Source: Planctomycetota bacterium (lineage in GTDB: Bacteria; Planctomycetota; Planctomycetia; Pirellulales; UBA1268). From it: DNA of 64,000 nt. The position numbers and the translations under genes were made by a program. Below the pieces are notes generated by a model. The model worked only from the letters and a program-made list of their open reading frames with translations. It ran no database searches and had not been told where the DNA came from. Location of the stretch: the NCBI GenBank assembly GCA_003669585.1, contig QWOQ01000008.1:1-64000 (forward strand). The letters are read 5' to 3'. The stretch's first letter is position 1, and every line of letters begins with the position of its first letter. Shown in pieces: positions 30,242 through 39,614 of this stretch.

Positions 30242-31348
30242 ATGAACACAACGACTTCTGACCGACGTAATTTTTTAGTTTCAGCCGGCACCGGCATTCT
30301 GACTTCAGCAGTTGCCGTGGCGTCGAGCCAGTTACACGCTGCCAATGTGCCGCAACGATCAATCAAACTCGGCTTCGATAATTTTGCTGTGCGTGCCATG
30401 AAATGGAATGCGCGTCAATTAATCGATCATTCCGTACTGCTGGGGTGTGACTCCCTCTTTATCACTGACTTTAGTCCACTCGAAGGGAAGCACGACGAAA
30501 AGTCACTTGCAGACATTCGCGCCTACGGAGACGACCGTGGCATTTCAATCGAACTCGGTTCCTGGAGCATCTGTCCCACGTCCACGCAGTTTAAAAAAGA
30601 CTGGGGCACTGCCGAAGAGCATCTGGCTCTGGGCATTCGAATGAGTAAAGCGATCGGCTCTCGTTATTTTCGCACGATCCTCGGGAATCAGTCCGATCGT
30701 CTCACCGATGGTGGTATCGAGGCAAGGATCGCCGACACGATTCAGGTGCTTCTGTCGCTACGATCGCGTGCAATCGATTCCAACATAAAAATCGCCGTTG
30801 AAAATCATGCCGGCGACATGCAGGCATGGGAACTGAAGGGGCTCGTTGAAGCAGCCGGTCCGGAATATGTCGGAGTCAATTTCGATTCTGGAAACGCCTG
30901 CTGGTCGCTGGAAGATCCGTTTCACGCACTCACTCTACTCGCGCCGTACGTGTTGACGACAAGTCTGCGAGATACGATGGTGTGGGAATCGGCAACCGGC
31001 GTCACGGCGCAGTGGACCGCAATGGGTGAAGGCTGTGTCGACATGCCTGCATTGTTCGATCTTTTTGAAAACAAGTGCCCGGGTGTGGCTGTTCACATCG
31101 AGACGATTTCCGGATTTCCACGAGAGTTTCCACTTTTCAAATCTGATTTTTGGAAAGCATTTCCAAAAGCTCGGGCCGCCGATCTCGCGGCTTTTATGGC
31201 TCTGTCGAAACGTGGGCGACCGATTGATCCGTTCAAAGCTCCTGAAAATTCCGATCGAGCAAAGGCTGAACAAGACTATCAACTCGATCAGATTTCCCGC
31301 AGCATCCGCTTTTGCAAAGAAAAGCTCCGGCTGGGAGTTCGCGTCTAA
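30242..31348 (+). CDS. Tat-exported sugar phosphate isomerase/epimerase (xylose-isomerase-like TIM barrel)
   Basis: DRRNFLVSAGTG twin-arginine signal; KIAVENHAGDMQAWELKGLVEAAG...VGVNFDSGNACWSLEDP. Confidence 0.8.
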   Translation: MNTTTSDRRNFLVSAGTGILTSAVAVASSQLHAANVPQRSIKLGFDNFAVRAMKWNARQLIDHSVLLGCDSLFITDFSPLEGKHDEKSLADIRAYGDDRGISIELGSWSICPTSTQFKKDWGTAEEHLALGIRMSKAIGSRYFRTILGNQSDRLTDGGIEARIADTIQVLLSLRSRAIDSNIKIAVENHAGDMQAWELKGLVEAAGPEYVGVNFDSGNACWSLEDPFHALTLLAPYVLTTSLRDTMVWESATGVTAQWTAMGEGCVDMPALFDLFENKCPGVAVHIETISGFPREFPLFKSDFWKAFPKARAADLAAFMALSKRGRPIDPFKAPENSDRAKAEQDYQLDQISRSIRFCKEKLRLGVRV

Positions 31349-31501
31349 ACCGATTGCATTGACCGCTTTGAGTCCATTGCTGAGAGCGTGTGGGAAAATA
31401 AACTCTTGCGCGTTGGACGGAAGCGAGATAGACTCGGGGCTCAAAACGAACGCTGTTTTCTGAATACTTTTATCGCCGCTTGCTTGTTGAAGGATGTCGC
31501 G

Positions 31502-32944
31502 ATGCCATTTGATTTTCAACATCCTGCACGTCCGACAGTCTCTCGTCGTACAGCGGTTCAAGCCGGTTCGCTCGGGTTACTCGGTCTTGGCATCGAACAC
31601 CTCGCTGCGCTGCGCGCTGATACGCCTTCGACTCCACGAGCCCTTTCCGTCATCTACATTTTTCTGTCGGGTGGCCTTGCGCAGCAAGAGAGCTTTGATC
31701 CCAAGCCGATGGCGCCGCTTGAGGTTCGTGGTGATTTCAAAGCAATTTCCACTCGCACCCCGGGAATTTCAATTAGCGAACACCTTCCCATGCTCGCGGA
31801 TCGCAGTGATGCATGGGCACTTTGTCGTTCACTCACCCACCACTCCAACGATCATTCTGCGGGCCATCACATCATGCTCTGTGGACGATCTGATCTGCCG
31901 ATTGGATTCGACCCGGCATTACCGAAAGATTCCAATTGGCCTTCGATGTCTGCAATGGCCAATGCACTTGTGCCGCCACGCAATAATCTTCCTCCTGCGA
32001 TCGTGCTTCCCGAAAAGCTGGTGCATCGAACCGGTCGTGTATTGCCCGGGCAGTTTGCCGGTCTTCTGGGCAGAGGCCGAGATCCCTGGTTTCTCGATGC
32101 TTCTCCGTTTAACTCGGTGAATTACGGTGCGTATCCGGAATATCTCTTTCATCATCACAATGGTTCAGCAGTTCAGGATGATCTGAAGTTTCGATCGTTG
32201 AACGTCTCAGTACCACAGTCGCTGATGCAGGGACGACTGCAGGATCGCCTCGCGCTTCGAGATCAGATAGATCGACAACGTTTGAGCCTCGAGCAATCTG
32301 CCGAGCAACAGTCGTTTGATCGTTATCGTCAGATGGCAACGTCGCTGCTTGTGGATCAGTCGGTAGCAGGCGCGTTTGATATTTCGAGGGCTGATCAAAA
32401 GCTCCAGGAGCGTTACGGAAAAAATTCGTTTGGCTGGTCACTATTAATGGCTTCTCGACTCGTTGAAGCTGGCGTGAGTCTGGTACAGGTCAACCTTGGA
32501 AATAACGAGACGTGGGACACTCACGAATCGGCTTGGACGAACTTGCGTGAGTATCTCTTGCCACCCATGGACCGCGCAGTTTCAGCGCTCTTGGATGATC
32601 TTTCGGAAAAGGGGCTTCTTGATCGTACGCTGATCGTGATGGCCGGAGAGTTTGGACGGACTCCAAAAATCAGCACGTTGCCCGGTGCAAGCGAAGCAGG
32701 ACGAGATCACTGGGGTGCCGTGCAGAGCGTATTTTTTGCAGGTGGCGGTGTTCGAGGCGGAACAGTCATAGGCAGTTCCGACAAAATTGCAGGAGAGCCG
32801 GCGACAGACCCGCAAAAACCTGAAAATCTGGCAGCCACTCTTTATGAGGCGCTCGGTCTTTCTCCCTCGACCACTTGGCACGACTCAAGTGGTCGGCCGT
32901 TTCAACTCTATGAAGGTCGTCCAATCAGCGGCCTAATGGCTTAA
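31502..32944 (+). CDS. DUF1501 domain-containing protein
   Basis: SRRTAVQAGSLGLLGLG signal; IYIFLSGGLAQQESFDPKP, VMAGEFGRTPKI, GRDHWG motifs. Confidence 0.92.
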   Translation: MPFDFQHPARPTVSRRTAVQAGSLGLLGLGIEHLAALRADTPSTPRALSVIYIFLSGGLAQQESFDPKPMAPLEVRGDFKAISTRTPGISISEHLPMLADRSDAWALCRSLTHHSNDHSAGHHIMLCGRSDLPIGFDPALPKDSNWPSMSAMANALVPPRNNLPPAIVLPEKLVHRTGRVLPGQFAGLLGRGRDPWFLDASPFNSVNYGAYPEYLFHHHNGSAVQDDLKFRSLNVSVPQSLMQGRLQDRLALRDQIDRQRLSLEQSAEQQSFDRYRQMATSLLVDQSVAGAFDISRADQKLQERYGKNSFGWSLLMASRLVEAGVSLVQVNLGNNETWDTHESAWTNLREYLLPPMDRAVSALLDDLSEKGLLDRTLIVMAGEFGRTPKISTLPGASEAGRDHWGAVQSVFFAGGGVRGGTVIGSSDKIAGEPATDPQKPENLAATLYEALGLSPSTTWHDSSGRPFQLYEGRPISGLMA

Positions 32945-32964
32945 GATGCCGATGTTCGAGATTC

Positions 32965-34329
32965 TCAGCTCGGTGTCTCATCGAGTCGAAATCCCTTTCG
33001 ATATTCGTAGTCGAGCATTTTGTTTGCGCGATCGCTGTTCGTGAAACGTTCGTTTCGAGCATCCCACTCGAGTAACGATTTGGTGCGATGTGCGATATTG
33101 GCAATCAAGGGTGCCGTCGTTGCTCGATGGCCGAATTCAATGCTACACAGTGGAGTTTGTCTCGATTTGACGCAGTCGAGAAAATTCCGGGCATGATCGG
33201 TTTCAGAAAACTTTCCCGAAATTTTCTTTGGTTCAATCTGTTTTTTTGCGCCGGTACGATAGTTTCGTTCCTTTTCCCGATCGATCGGTGATCGGGCGGT
33301 AAATTCATTGGGCGATATTGTTTCGGGAACAATCTCGTAGCCATTTGAATCGAGATAGAGCGTTCCAGTCGTTCCTCGAAATTCAATCTCGCAGCCTTTC
33401 ATGGCGGCTGGTGCAGCGGAACTATTGAACTGCGAAAACGTCACAAGGGTGTCACCGGGATAATGCCAAAGCACTTCCAAGGTATCCGGCACTTCACGAT
33501 TATCGAAGTTTGCAAACTTCCCACCCATCGCTGTCACGGCCAGCGGCGCCTCCAGTCCCAGCACGCGGTGAATCGACGCTATGTAATGCACGCCAAAGTT
33601 GGTGAGCTGTCCTCCTGAGTAATCGTAAAACCAGCGGAATCGATAAAATGTGCGATTCTTGTTGAACGCTCGCAGGGATGCAGGACCCTGCCAGGCATTC
33701 CAATCAAAATCAGCGGGCGGTTCGCTGTCGACGGGTGATCCGATTCCCTGTGGCCACTCGTTTTGAATATGAAACGCCCTGGCAACTGTGACCTTCCCGA
33801 TTCCCCCTCCTTGCAATACATCGGCGACCTCCGCGAGCAGCTTCGATGAGAGTCGCTGAATACCCACCTGCACTACGCGATCATGATGCCGGGCCGCCTC
33901 AACCATTCGTCGTCCTTCCGCAACGCAGAGCGAAAGCGGTTTTTCAACGTAGACATCCTTGCCCGCCTGACACGCATGAATCATTTGCAACGCGTGCCAA
34001 TGATCGGGCGTGGCAATGACCACGGCGTCAAGCTTGGCGTGATCGAGAAGTTTTTTATAATCGCGGTACTGCGCCGGATTGGAACCAATTTTTTTTGATG
34101 CGAAGTCGAGGTATGGCTGATGAATATCGCAGATGGCGACAACCTCGCAGTCTTTGTGCTCCAGAAACGCATCGAGAACTTGATCACCCCGATTTCCAAG
34201 TCCTATGAATCCGATACGCACCCGGTCGTTTGCACCGAGAACGGCCGAAGCAGCCATCGACGTCGCCGAAATCGTTGCAACGCCAGCAGCCGTTGACGTT
34301 TGAAACGTTCTACGATTGATCAGAGTCAT
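32965..34329 (-). CDS. Gfo/Idh/MocA family oxidoreductase, Tat-exported
   Basis: [17 protein letters not shown] signal; [19 protein letters not shown] Rossmann motif; [22 protein letters not shown]. Confidence 0.92.
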   Translation of the reverse strand: MTLINRRTFQTSTAAGVATISATSMAASAVLGANDRVRIGFIGLGNRGDQVLDAFLEHKDCEVVAICDIHQPYLDFASKKIGSNPAQYRDYKKLLDHAKLDAVVIATPDHWHALQMIHACQAGKDVYVEKPLSLCVAEGRRMVEAARHHDRVVQVGIQRLSSKLLAEVADVLQGGGIGKVTVARAFHIQNEWPQGIGSPVDSEPPADFDWNAWQGPASLRAFNKNRTFYRFRWFYDYSGGQLTNFGVHYIASIHRVLGLEAPLAVTAMGGKFANFDNREVPDTLEVLWHYPGDTLVTFSQFNSSAAPAAMKGCEIEFRGTTGTLYLDSNGYEIVPETISPNEFTARSPIDREKERNYRTGAKKQIEPKKISGKFSETDHARNFLDCVKSRQTPLCSIEFGHRATTAPLIANIAHRTKSLLEWDARNERFTNSDRANKMLDYEYRKGFRLDETPS

Positions 34330-34482
34330 TCGTTGTTCCTTGTTGGTGACGTCGGTTCGCGAAATGCTCAACGCGTGAACATTCTCTGCGAGGGATTTGG
34401 AAAGATGGTCTCACGCGAATAGCCTATCTGCTCTCAAGCCTTTCTCCGAAATGCTGTCATCTCTTTCAGAAGGATTTACGCA

Positions 34483-35964
34483 ATGCTGCTGCAATACCGA
34501 ACAGACTCTTTTCTGCTGATTTTATGCTGCGTAGCTCTGGCATCTGGAACATCTGCGTCGGCCGGTTCGCTCCGTGCCGGAGCGGCTCGTGTTGCAATCA
34601 CTCCCGAAATCGGTGGAGATATTGTGGGTGGTTTTCTTCCGGTACGAGCGACAGAGTTGCACGATCCGCTCCACGTCCGATGCCTTGTACTCGATGATGG
34701 AATCAACCGGCTTGCGATCGTTGTCTGCGATCTCCTCGGCATGCATCGGTCTCTTGGCGATAGTGCGCGACGACGAATCGAAAAGGAAATCGGGATTGCG
34801 AAGGAGGCCGTTATGATCTCCTGTACACACACTCATTCTGCCACGAGCGTATTGGGCAACCGGTTTGAAACCGAGCAAGAACTCGATGCGTATCAGACGA
34901 CTGTTGCAGACGCAATCGTCGAAGGGGTTCGTCAAGCAGTTCTCACCTCGCAACCAGCTCAACTTGGCTTTACTACGATCCAACGGCCTGATCACGTTTT
35001 CAACCGTCGCTGGTTTCTCAAGCCCGGATCGATGCCACCAAATCCATTTGGTGAAATCGACATGGTAAAGATGAATCCCTCCGCCGGAAGTGCAGACTTG
35101 ATCGAACCGGCTGGACCAACTGATCCGACAGTGTCGATTCTGGCAGTGAGACAGCCCGACGGTCGGATGATTTCAGTATTTGCCTCCTACTCGCTTCACT
35201 ACGTGGGAGGCGTTGGAAACGGTCATATTTCGAGCGACTACTTTGGAATGTTTTGCGACGAACTGGTGCGACTCGCGGGTGATCGCAACGCTTCGATGGT
35301 GCCTATGCTTGCCAACGGAACAAGTGGTGATATTAACAACATCAACTTCCGCACTCCGCGATCCGGACAAAAGCCATATGAACAAATGCAACTGGTAGCA
35401 CACGATGTTGCCAGTGGCGTATTCGCTGCGATGGCGACGCTGAATTATTCAGGCGATCTTTCACTCGGTTTTCGATACCGCGAAGAACCGATTTCACTTC
35501 GCATGCCCACTCCAGAACAAATCCAATGGGCGACTTCGACTCTTGCCTCTCCTGCTCCATCAGCAGGCACAACCGATCTGCCTCGCATCTATGCCGAGCG
35601 AACACTCCGGCTGGCCGAACAGGCAAAGTCGTCCCCTATTATCCGTTTGCCTTTGCAGGTTTTGCGCATTGGCGACATCGGTATCGGCACAATGCCCTGC
35701 GAGGTTTTTTGTGAAATCGGTTTAGAACTCAAGCGAACAAGCAAGCTCCAGCCTGCCATGCTTCTTTCACTCGCGCACGGTTATTTTGGCTATCTGCCTT
35801 CGGTGCGTCATCATCGTCTTGGTGGATATGAAACTTGGCTGGGCACCAATCGGCTAGAACCTACTGCTTCTGTCACAATGCTCGAATCACTGTTGCAAAT
35901 GAGTGATGAACTTGCTCTGGAGGCGACTGAAAAAGAGACCATTGCTCCTGCAACAACAAAGTAA
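34483..35964 (+). CDS. Neutral/alkaline ceramidase-like (N-terminal domain) secreted protein
   Basis: LRAGAARVAITPEIGG, LVLDDGINRLAIVVCDLLG, ISCTHTHSATS motifs. Confidence 0.8.
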   Translation: MLLQYRTDSFLLILCCVALASGTSASAGSLRAGAARVAITPEIGGDIVGGFLPVRATELHDPLHVRCLVLDDGINRLAIVVCDLLGMHRSLGDSARRRIEKEIGIAKEAVMISCTHTHSATSVLGNRFETEQELDAYQTTVADAIVEGVRQAVLTSQPAQLGFTTIQRPDHVFNRRWFLKPGSMPPNPFGEIDMVKMNPSAGSADLIEPAGPTDPTVSILAVRQPDGRMISVFASYSLHYVGGVGNGHISSDYFGMFCDELVRLAGDRNASMVPMLANGTSGDINNINFRTPRSGQKPYEQMQLVAHDVASGVFAAMATLNYSGDLSLGFRYREEPISLRMPTPEQIQWATSTLASPAPSAGTTDLPRIYAERTLRLAEQAKSSPIIRLPLQVLRIGDIGIGTMPCEVFCEIGLELKRTSKLQPAMLLSLAHGYFGYLPSVRHHRLGGYETWLGTNRLEPTASVTMLESLLQMSDELALEATEKETIAPATTK

Positions 35965-36101
35965 ATCATTGCACGTGGTGCCACACGAGTCGAAAAGCCT
36001 TTTCTTTCACGCCTTGCATCGCGTATCGTAATGGATCGTGGATCTTTTCTTGAAACTTTGACAGACCATTTTAAAATACCCTTTTCCTTCTGGAGCGATT
36101 C

Positions 36102-37436
36102 ATGCGCACACCTGCCCGTTTTGTTTCTTCCGTTACGCGGCGACATTTTGTGGCGGCCTCGGCTGCCACGATTGGAGCACCGTGGTTTGTTCCGCGTCAT
36201 GTGCTCGGAGGAAACGGTCAAGTCGGTCCTCATGACAAAATCAACGTTGGATTGATCGGTATTGGAAAGATGATGCACGACTCTCATCTGCCGCATCTCG
36301 TCAAAATGCCCGAAGTCAAAGTGGTGGCGGTGTGCGATGTCGACACAACCCGTCGCGAGTCGGGGAAAAAACGAGTCGATGAGACCTATGAAAATACCGA
36401 CTGCGCAATGTACGACGATTATCGGGAACTTCTCAAACGAGACGGCCTCGATGCCATCCTCTGTGCAACGCCCGATCACTGGCACGCCATGGTGATTCTT
36501 GACGCCTGCTCTGCAGGCAAAGATATCTACTGCGAAAAACCGCTAACGAATAATCTCATGGAAGCCAAGCAGGTCATGGATGCGGTCAAAAAGTCAAAAA
36601 TCATTTTTCAGACCGGCAGCCAGCAGCGCAGCGATAACGAGTTTCGACTGGCCTGCGAACTCGTTCGCAACGGACACATTGGAAAAGTCACTCGAATCAA
36701 TGTTGGCGTTGGAGGTCCTCCGAAGCCATGCAATCTTCCTGGCGAGGAGATGGAGCCGGGGCTCGATTGGGAGCGTTGGATGGGAGCTGCTCCGATGCGT
36801 CCTTACAGTTCGGTACTCAGTCCGCGGGGCATTCACAACCACTTTCCGTCATGGCGAAATTTTTCGGAATACGGTGGCGGCGGAATGACTGACTGGGGCG
36901 CTCACCACTTCGATATTGCCCAGTGGGGCATGGATATGGACGGCTCGGGACCAATCGAAATCATTCCCGCAAAGCCGGGCGAATCCAGCGGCATCAAATA
37001 CCTCTACGCCAATGGCATCGAAGTGACCCACGGTGGCGAGGGAGGCGTGACATTCTTTGGCAGCAGTGGCGAGATTTTTGTCAATCGCGGAAAACTCACA
37101 AGCACTCCGGAAGGAATTATTCAGACGCCTATCACGGACAGTGAAATTCATCTCTATAAGTCTCCGTCCGGCGGTCACTCTGGCCATCGTCAGGACTGGG
37201 TGAACTGCATGAAAAGTCGCAAGCAACCCAACTGCCCAATTGAAATTGGGGCACGAACTGTGGCGGTCTGCCATTTAGGGAACATCGCGTATGCCCACTC
37301 CGAGGAACTCGCTGGAAAGAGCCTGCGTTGGGATCCAATGCTCTGGAAGTTCGTTGGCAACGACGCGGCAAACGCTTGGCAGGACTATCCCTATCAACGC
37401 CGTCAAGGCTACCAACTGCCGATCGCGCGGGTCTAA
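36102..37436 (+). CDS. Gfo/Idh/MocA family oxidoreductase, Tat-exported
   Basis: TRRHFVAASAATIGAP signal; INVGLIGIGKMMHDSHLPHL; IYCEKPLTNNLMEAKQVMDAVKKS. Confidence 0.92.
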   Translation: MRTPARFVSSVTRRHFVAASAATIGAPWFVPRHVLGGNGQVGPHDKINVGLIGIGKMMHDSHLPHLVKMPEVKVVAVCDVDTTRRESGKKRVDETYENTDCAMYDDYRELLKRDGLDAILCATPDHWHAMVILDACSAGKDIYCEKPLTNNLMEAKQVMDAVKKSKIIFQTGSQQRSDNEFRLACELVRNGHIGKVTRINVGVGGPPKPCNLPGEEMEPGLDWERWMGAAPMRPYSSVLSPRGIHNHFPSWRNFSEYGGGGMTDWGAHHFDIAQWGMDMDGSGPIEIIPAKPGESSGIKYLYANGIEVTHGGEGGVTFFGSSGEIFVNRGKLTSTPEGIIQTPITDSEIHLYKSPSGGHSGHRQDWVNCMKSRKQPNCPIEIGARTVAVCHLGNIAYAHSEELAGKSLRWDPMLWKFVGNDAANAWQDYPYQRRQGYQLPIARV

Positions 37437-37440
37437 CGTC

Positions 37441-38592
37441 ATGCTCATGTGTTGTGTGCGACAGATATTGTTCTCGATGGTTGTTGTCTGTGGGACTTTT
37501 CTTTTCGTTCCACACAGTTCCTCTGCGCAGACGAATTCTGCGCAATCCGTGCCAGTCGCGGCGGCTCTCAAAAAAGCGGCCGAACTTGGGATCGTTGTCG
37601 GAATAGACAAACAAGGCAACGTGGTGTCCATCGATACTGCGAGCAACCGTAGTTGGGTCGATGATCAACAGATGCTTCAGATTCTTGTTTTTCCGACGCT
37701 CACATCACTGACCCTCGAAGGCCCAAGTATCACCGACAAACTCGCTGCGACGATTGCTCGGTGCACTCATCTCACCTCTCTTGCGATGCGTAATACACTC
37801 ATCGGGGATGATGGAATTAAGCGTTTTTCAGTCCTCAAATCGCTCAAGGCAATCGATCTGCGCGTCTCGCCATTGGTCACCGATCGATCGACCGAGACTC
37901 TTGCTGCGATGCCTCAGCTGCGTGCTGTACGGCTCAACTCATGTAACGTCACCGATGTCGGCGTACAAAAACTGGCTTCTCTTCCTGATTTGAGAGAACT
38001 CGATGTGCGAGGTTGTCGAGGCGTCACGTCAGTAGGAATCGGGATGCTGAACGGTCACAAAACCTTAAAAACTTTAAAAATAGGTGGGCCTGCCGTCGAT
38101 GATGCCATGCTTGCTATCGTCGGCCGTATGAAAACCATTTCGACTCTGTCGCTCGACAACTGCGCCATGACTGATGCCGGCATTGCCAAACTCACCACGA
38201 TTCCGCTGACTGATCTCACAATCTTTCAGAACGTCAAAGTCTCCGATGAAGGACTGGCCGTATTGTCTCATTTTCATGGACTGACAAGCCTGACTCTTCG
38301 TGATGTATCGCTCACGGGCACGTGCCTTCACAATCTTCAACATCCTGAAAAGATCAAGTCGCTTAATCTTGCGCAGTCGAGGTTGACTGATAGCACGATC
38401 AGCCTTTTAAAAATTTTTACAGGCGTTGAAAATCTTAACCTCAGCGAAACAAAGATTTCAGATGCGGCAATCGATGTTCTGGTACAGCTGACATCTCTCA
38501 AGGAACTTGTTCTCTCGCAGACAGGCATCTCACAGGAAGGCGCCACCCGGATTCGCAAGGCACTTCCTGAGTGTATGGTTGAACTCAATTAA
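37441..38592 (+). CDS. Secreted leucine-rich-repeat protein
   Basis: Signal peptide MLMCCVRQILFSMVVVCGTFLF; repeated LxxLxLxxxxITDxGxxxL units. Confidence 0.85.
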   Translation: MLMCCVRQILFSMVVVCGTFLFVPHSSSAQTNSAQSVPVAAALKKAAELGIVVGIDKQGNVVSIDTASNRSWVDDQQMLQILVFPTLTSLTLEGPSITDKLAATIARCTHLTSLAMRNTLIGDDGIKRFSVLKSLKAIDLRVSPLVTDRSTETLAAMPQLRAVRLNSCNVTDVGVQKLASLPDLRELDVRGCRGVTSVGIGMLNGHKTLKTLKIGGPAVDDAMLAIVGRMKTISTLSLDNCAMTDAGIAKLTTIPLTDLTIFQNVKVSDEGLAVLSHFHGLTSLTLRDVSLTGTCLHNLQHPEKIKSLNLAQSRLTDSTISLLKIFTGVENLNLSETKISDAAIDVLVQLTSLKELVLSQTGISQEGATRIRKALPECMVELN

Positions 38593-38684
38593 CAGAGACT
38601 CGGTGCGATCAAGATGATGTCGCATGTGCAAAACAACTATGGAGTGCCGCTGCACTCCGTCTCATTGTGTAAGGATTCTTTTGA

Positions 38685-39488
38685 ATGACACTCCAAGCGT
38701 ATTTACACGGTTATTCACCCCAAGAGCAGTTGCGACTCGTTGAACAGGCCGAATACTGGAAAGAGACGATTCTTTCCGATCTTCCGTATAAACCGGGTGA
38801 ATCGTTACTCGATGTTGGTTGTGGCGTGGGCGCAGTGCTTGGCGTGATTGCCGCAGCGCATCCAACTCTTTCGCTCGCCGGCATCGATCTGGAGCCCCGG
38901 CAAATTATTGCCGCCCAGAAACATCTCGGCTCTCTCGGAGTTGTTCGTCCAGATTTGCGAACCGGTGACGCTTCTGCTCTTCCTTGGGCGGATCATTCGT
39001 TCGACCATGCTTACATGATGTGGTTCATCGAGCATGTTCGAAAACCGCTTGAGATCTTGCGGGAGGTTCGCCGGGTGCTGAAGCCTGGCGGCACGATCAC
39101 GATGAATGAAACCGAATATTCGGCATATCACGTACTTCCGAAAAGCGACGACTGGGATCATCTCGAACAGGCGATGCATCTGCATTTTGACTCACACGGC
39201 AATGCAAATGCCGGTCTGCAACTCGGCACTCTGTTGGTCAAAGCTGGTTTCTCGAGAATCACCAATAGTCTGAGCGGATGCCATTTCTTCTCCACTCCAG
39301 AATGCGATGCACTGCAGGCACATACCTCCTACACGGCGGATTATCTTGAACCGGCAATTCCAGAATTCGTCCGATTAGGATTTGATTCAGAACGTCTTCA
39401 ACGTGGTGTCAAACACCTTCGAACGCTCCACACTTCTCCAGATGGCTCGTTCACCCAAATGGTCTATCGTGCTCGGGCGTATGCCTGA
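38685..39488 (+). CDS. Class I SAM-dependent methyltransferase
   Basis: LLDVGCGVGAVLGVIAA, SLAGIDLEPRQI, ALPWADHSFDHAYMMWFIEHV, EVRRVLKPGG. Confidence 0.9.
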   Translation: MTLQAYLHGYSPQEQLRLVEQAEYWKETILSDLPYKPGESLLDVGCGVGAVLGVIAAAHPTLSLAGIDLEPRQIIAAQKHLGSLGVVRPDLRTGDASALPWADHSFDHAYMMWFIEHVRKPLEILREVRRVLKPGGTITMNETEYSAYHVLPKSDDWDHLEQAMHLHFDSHGNANAGLQLGTLLVKAGFSRITNSLSGCHFFSTPECDALQAHTSYTADYLEPAIPEFVRLGFDSERLQRGVKHLRTLHTSPDGSFTQMVYRARAYA

Positions 39489-39614
39489 AAGCCATCGATG
39501 GCGATTGATCGATCTGCGCGTCGCTGCACACTGATGAGATTGCAAACTTTTTCGGTTGCGAACGTGCATGAGAGCACACTGGCCCTGACTTCAATTGATC
39601 CCCTATGAACACGA

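Noticed and set aside
35811-36485. 224-aa minus ORF across the ceramidase-like end and Gfo/Idh/MocA start
   Set aside because: Overlaps two supported genes; no domain seen.
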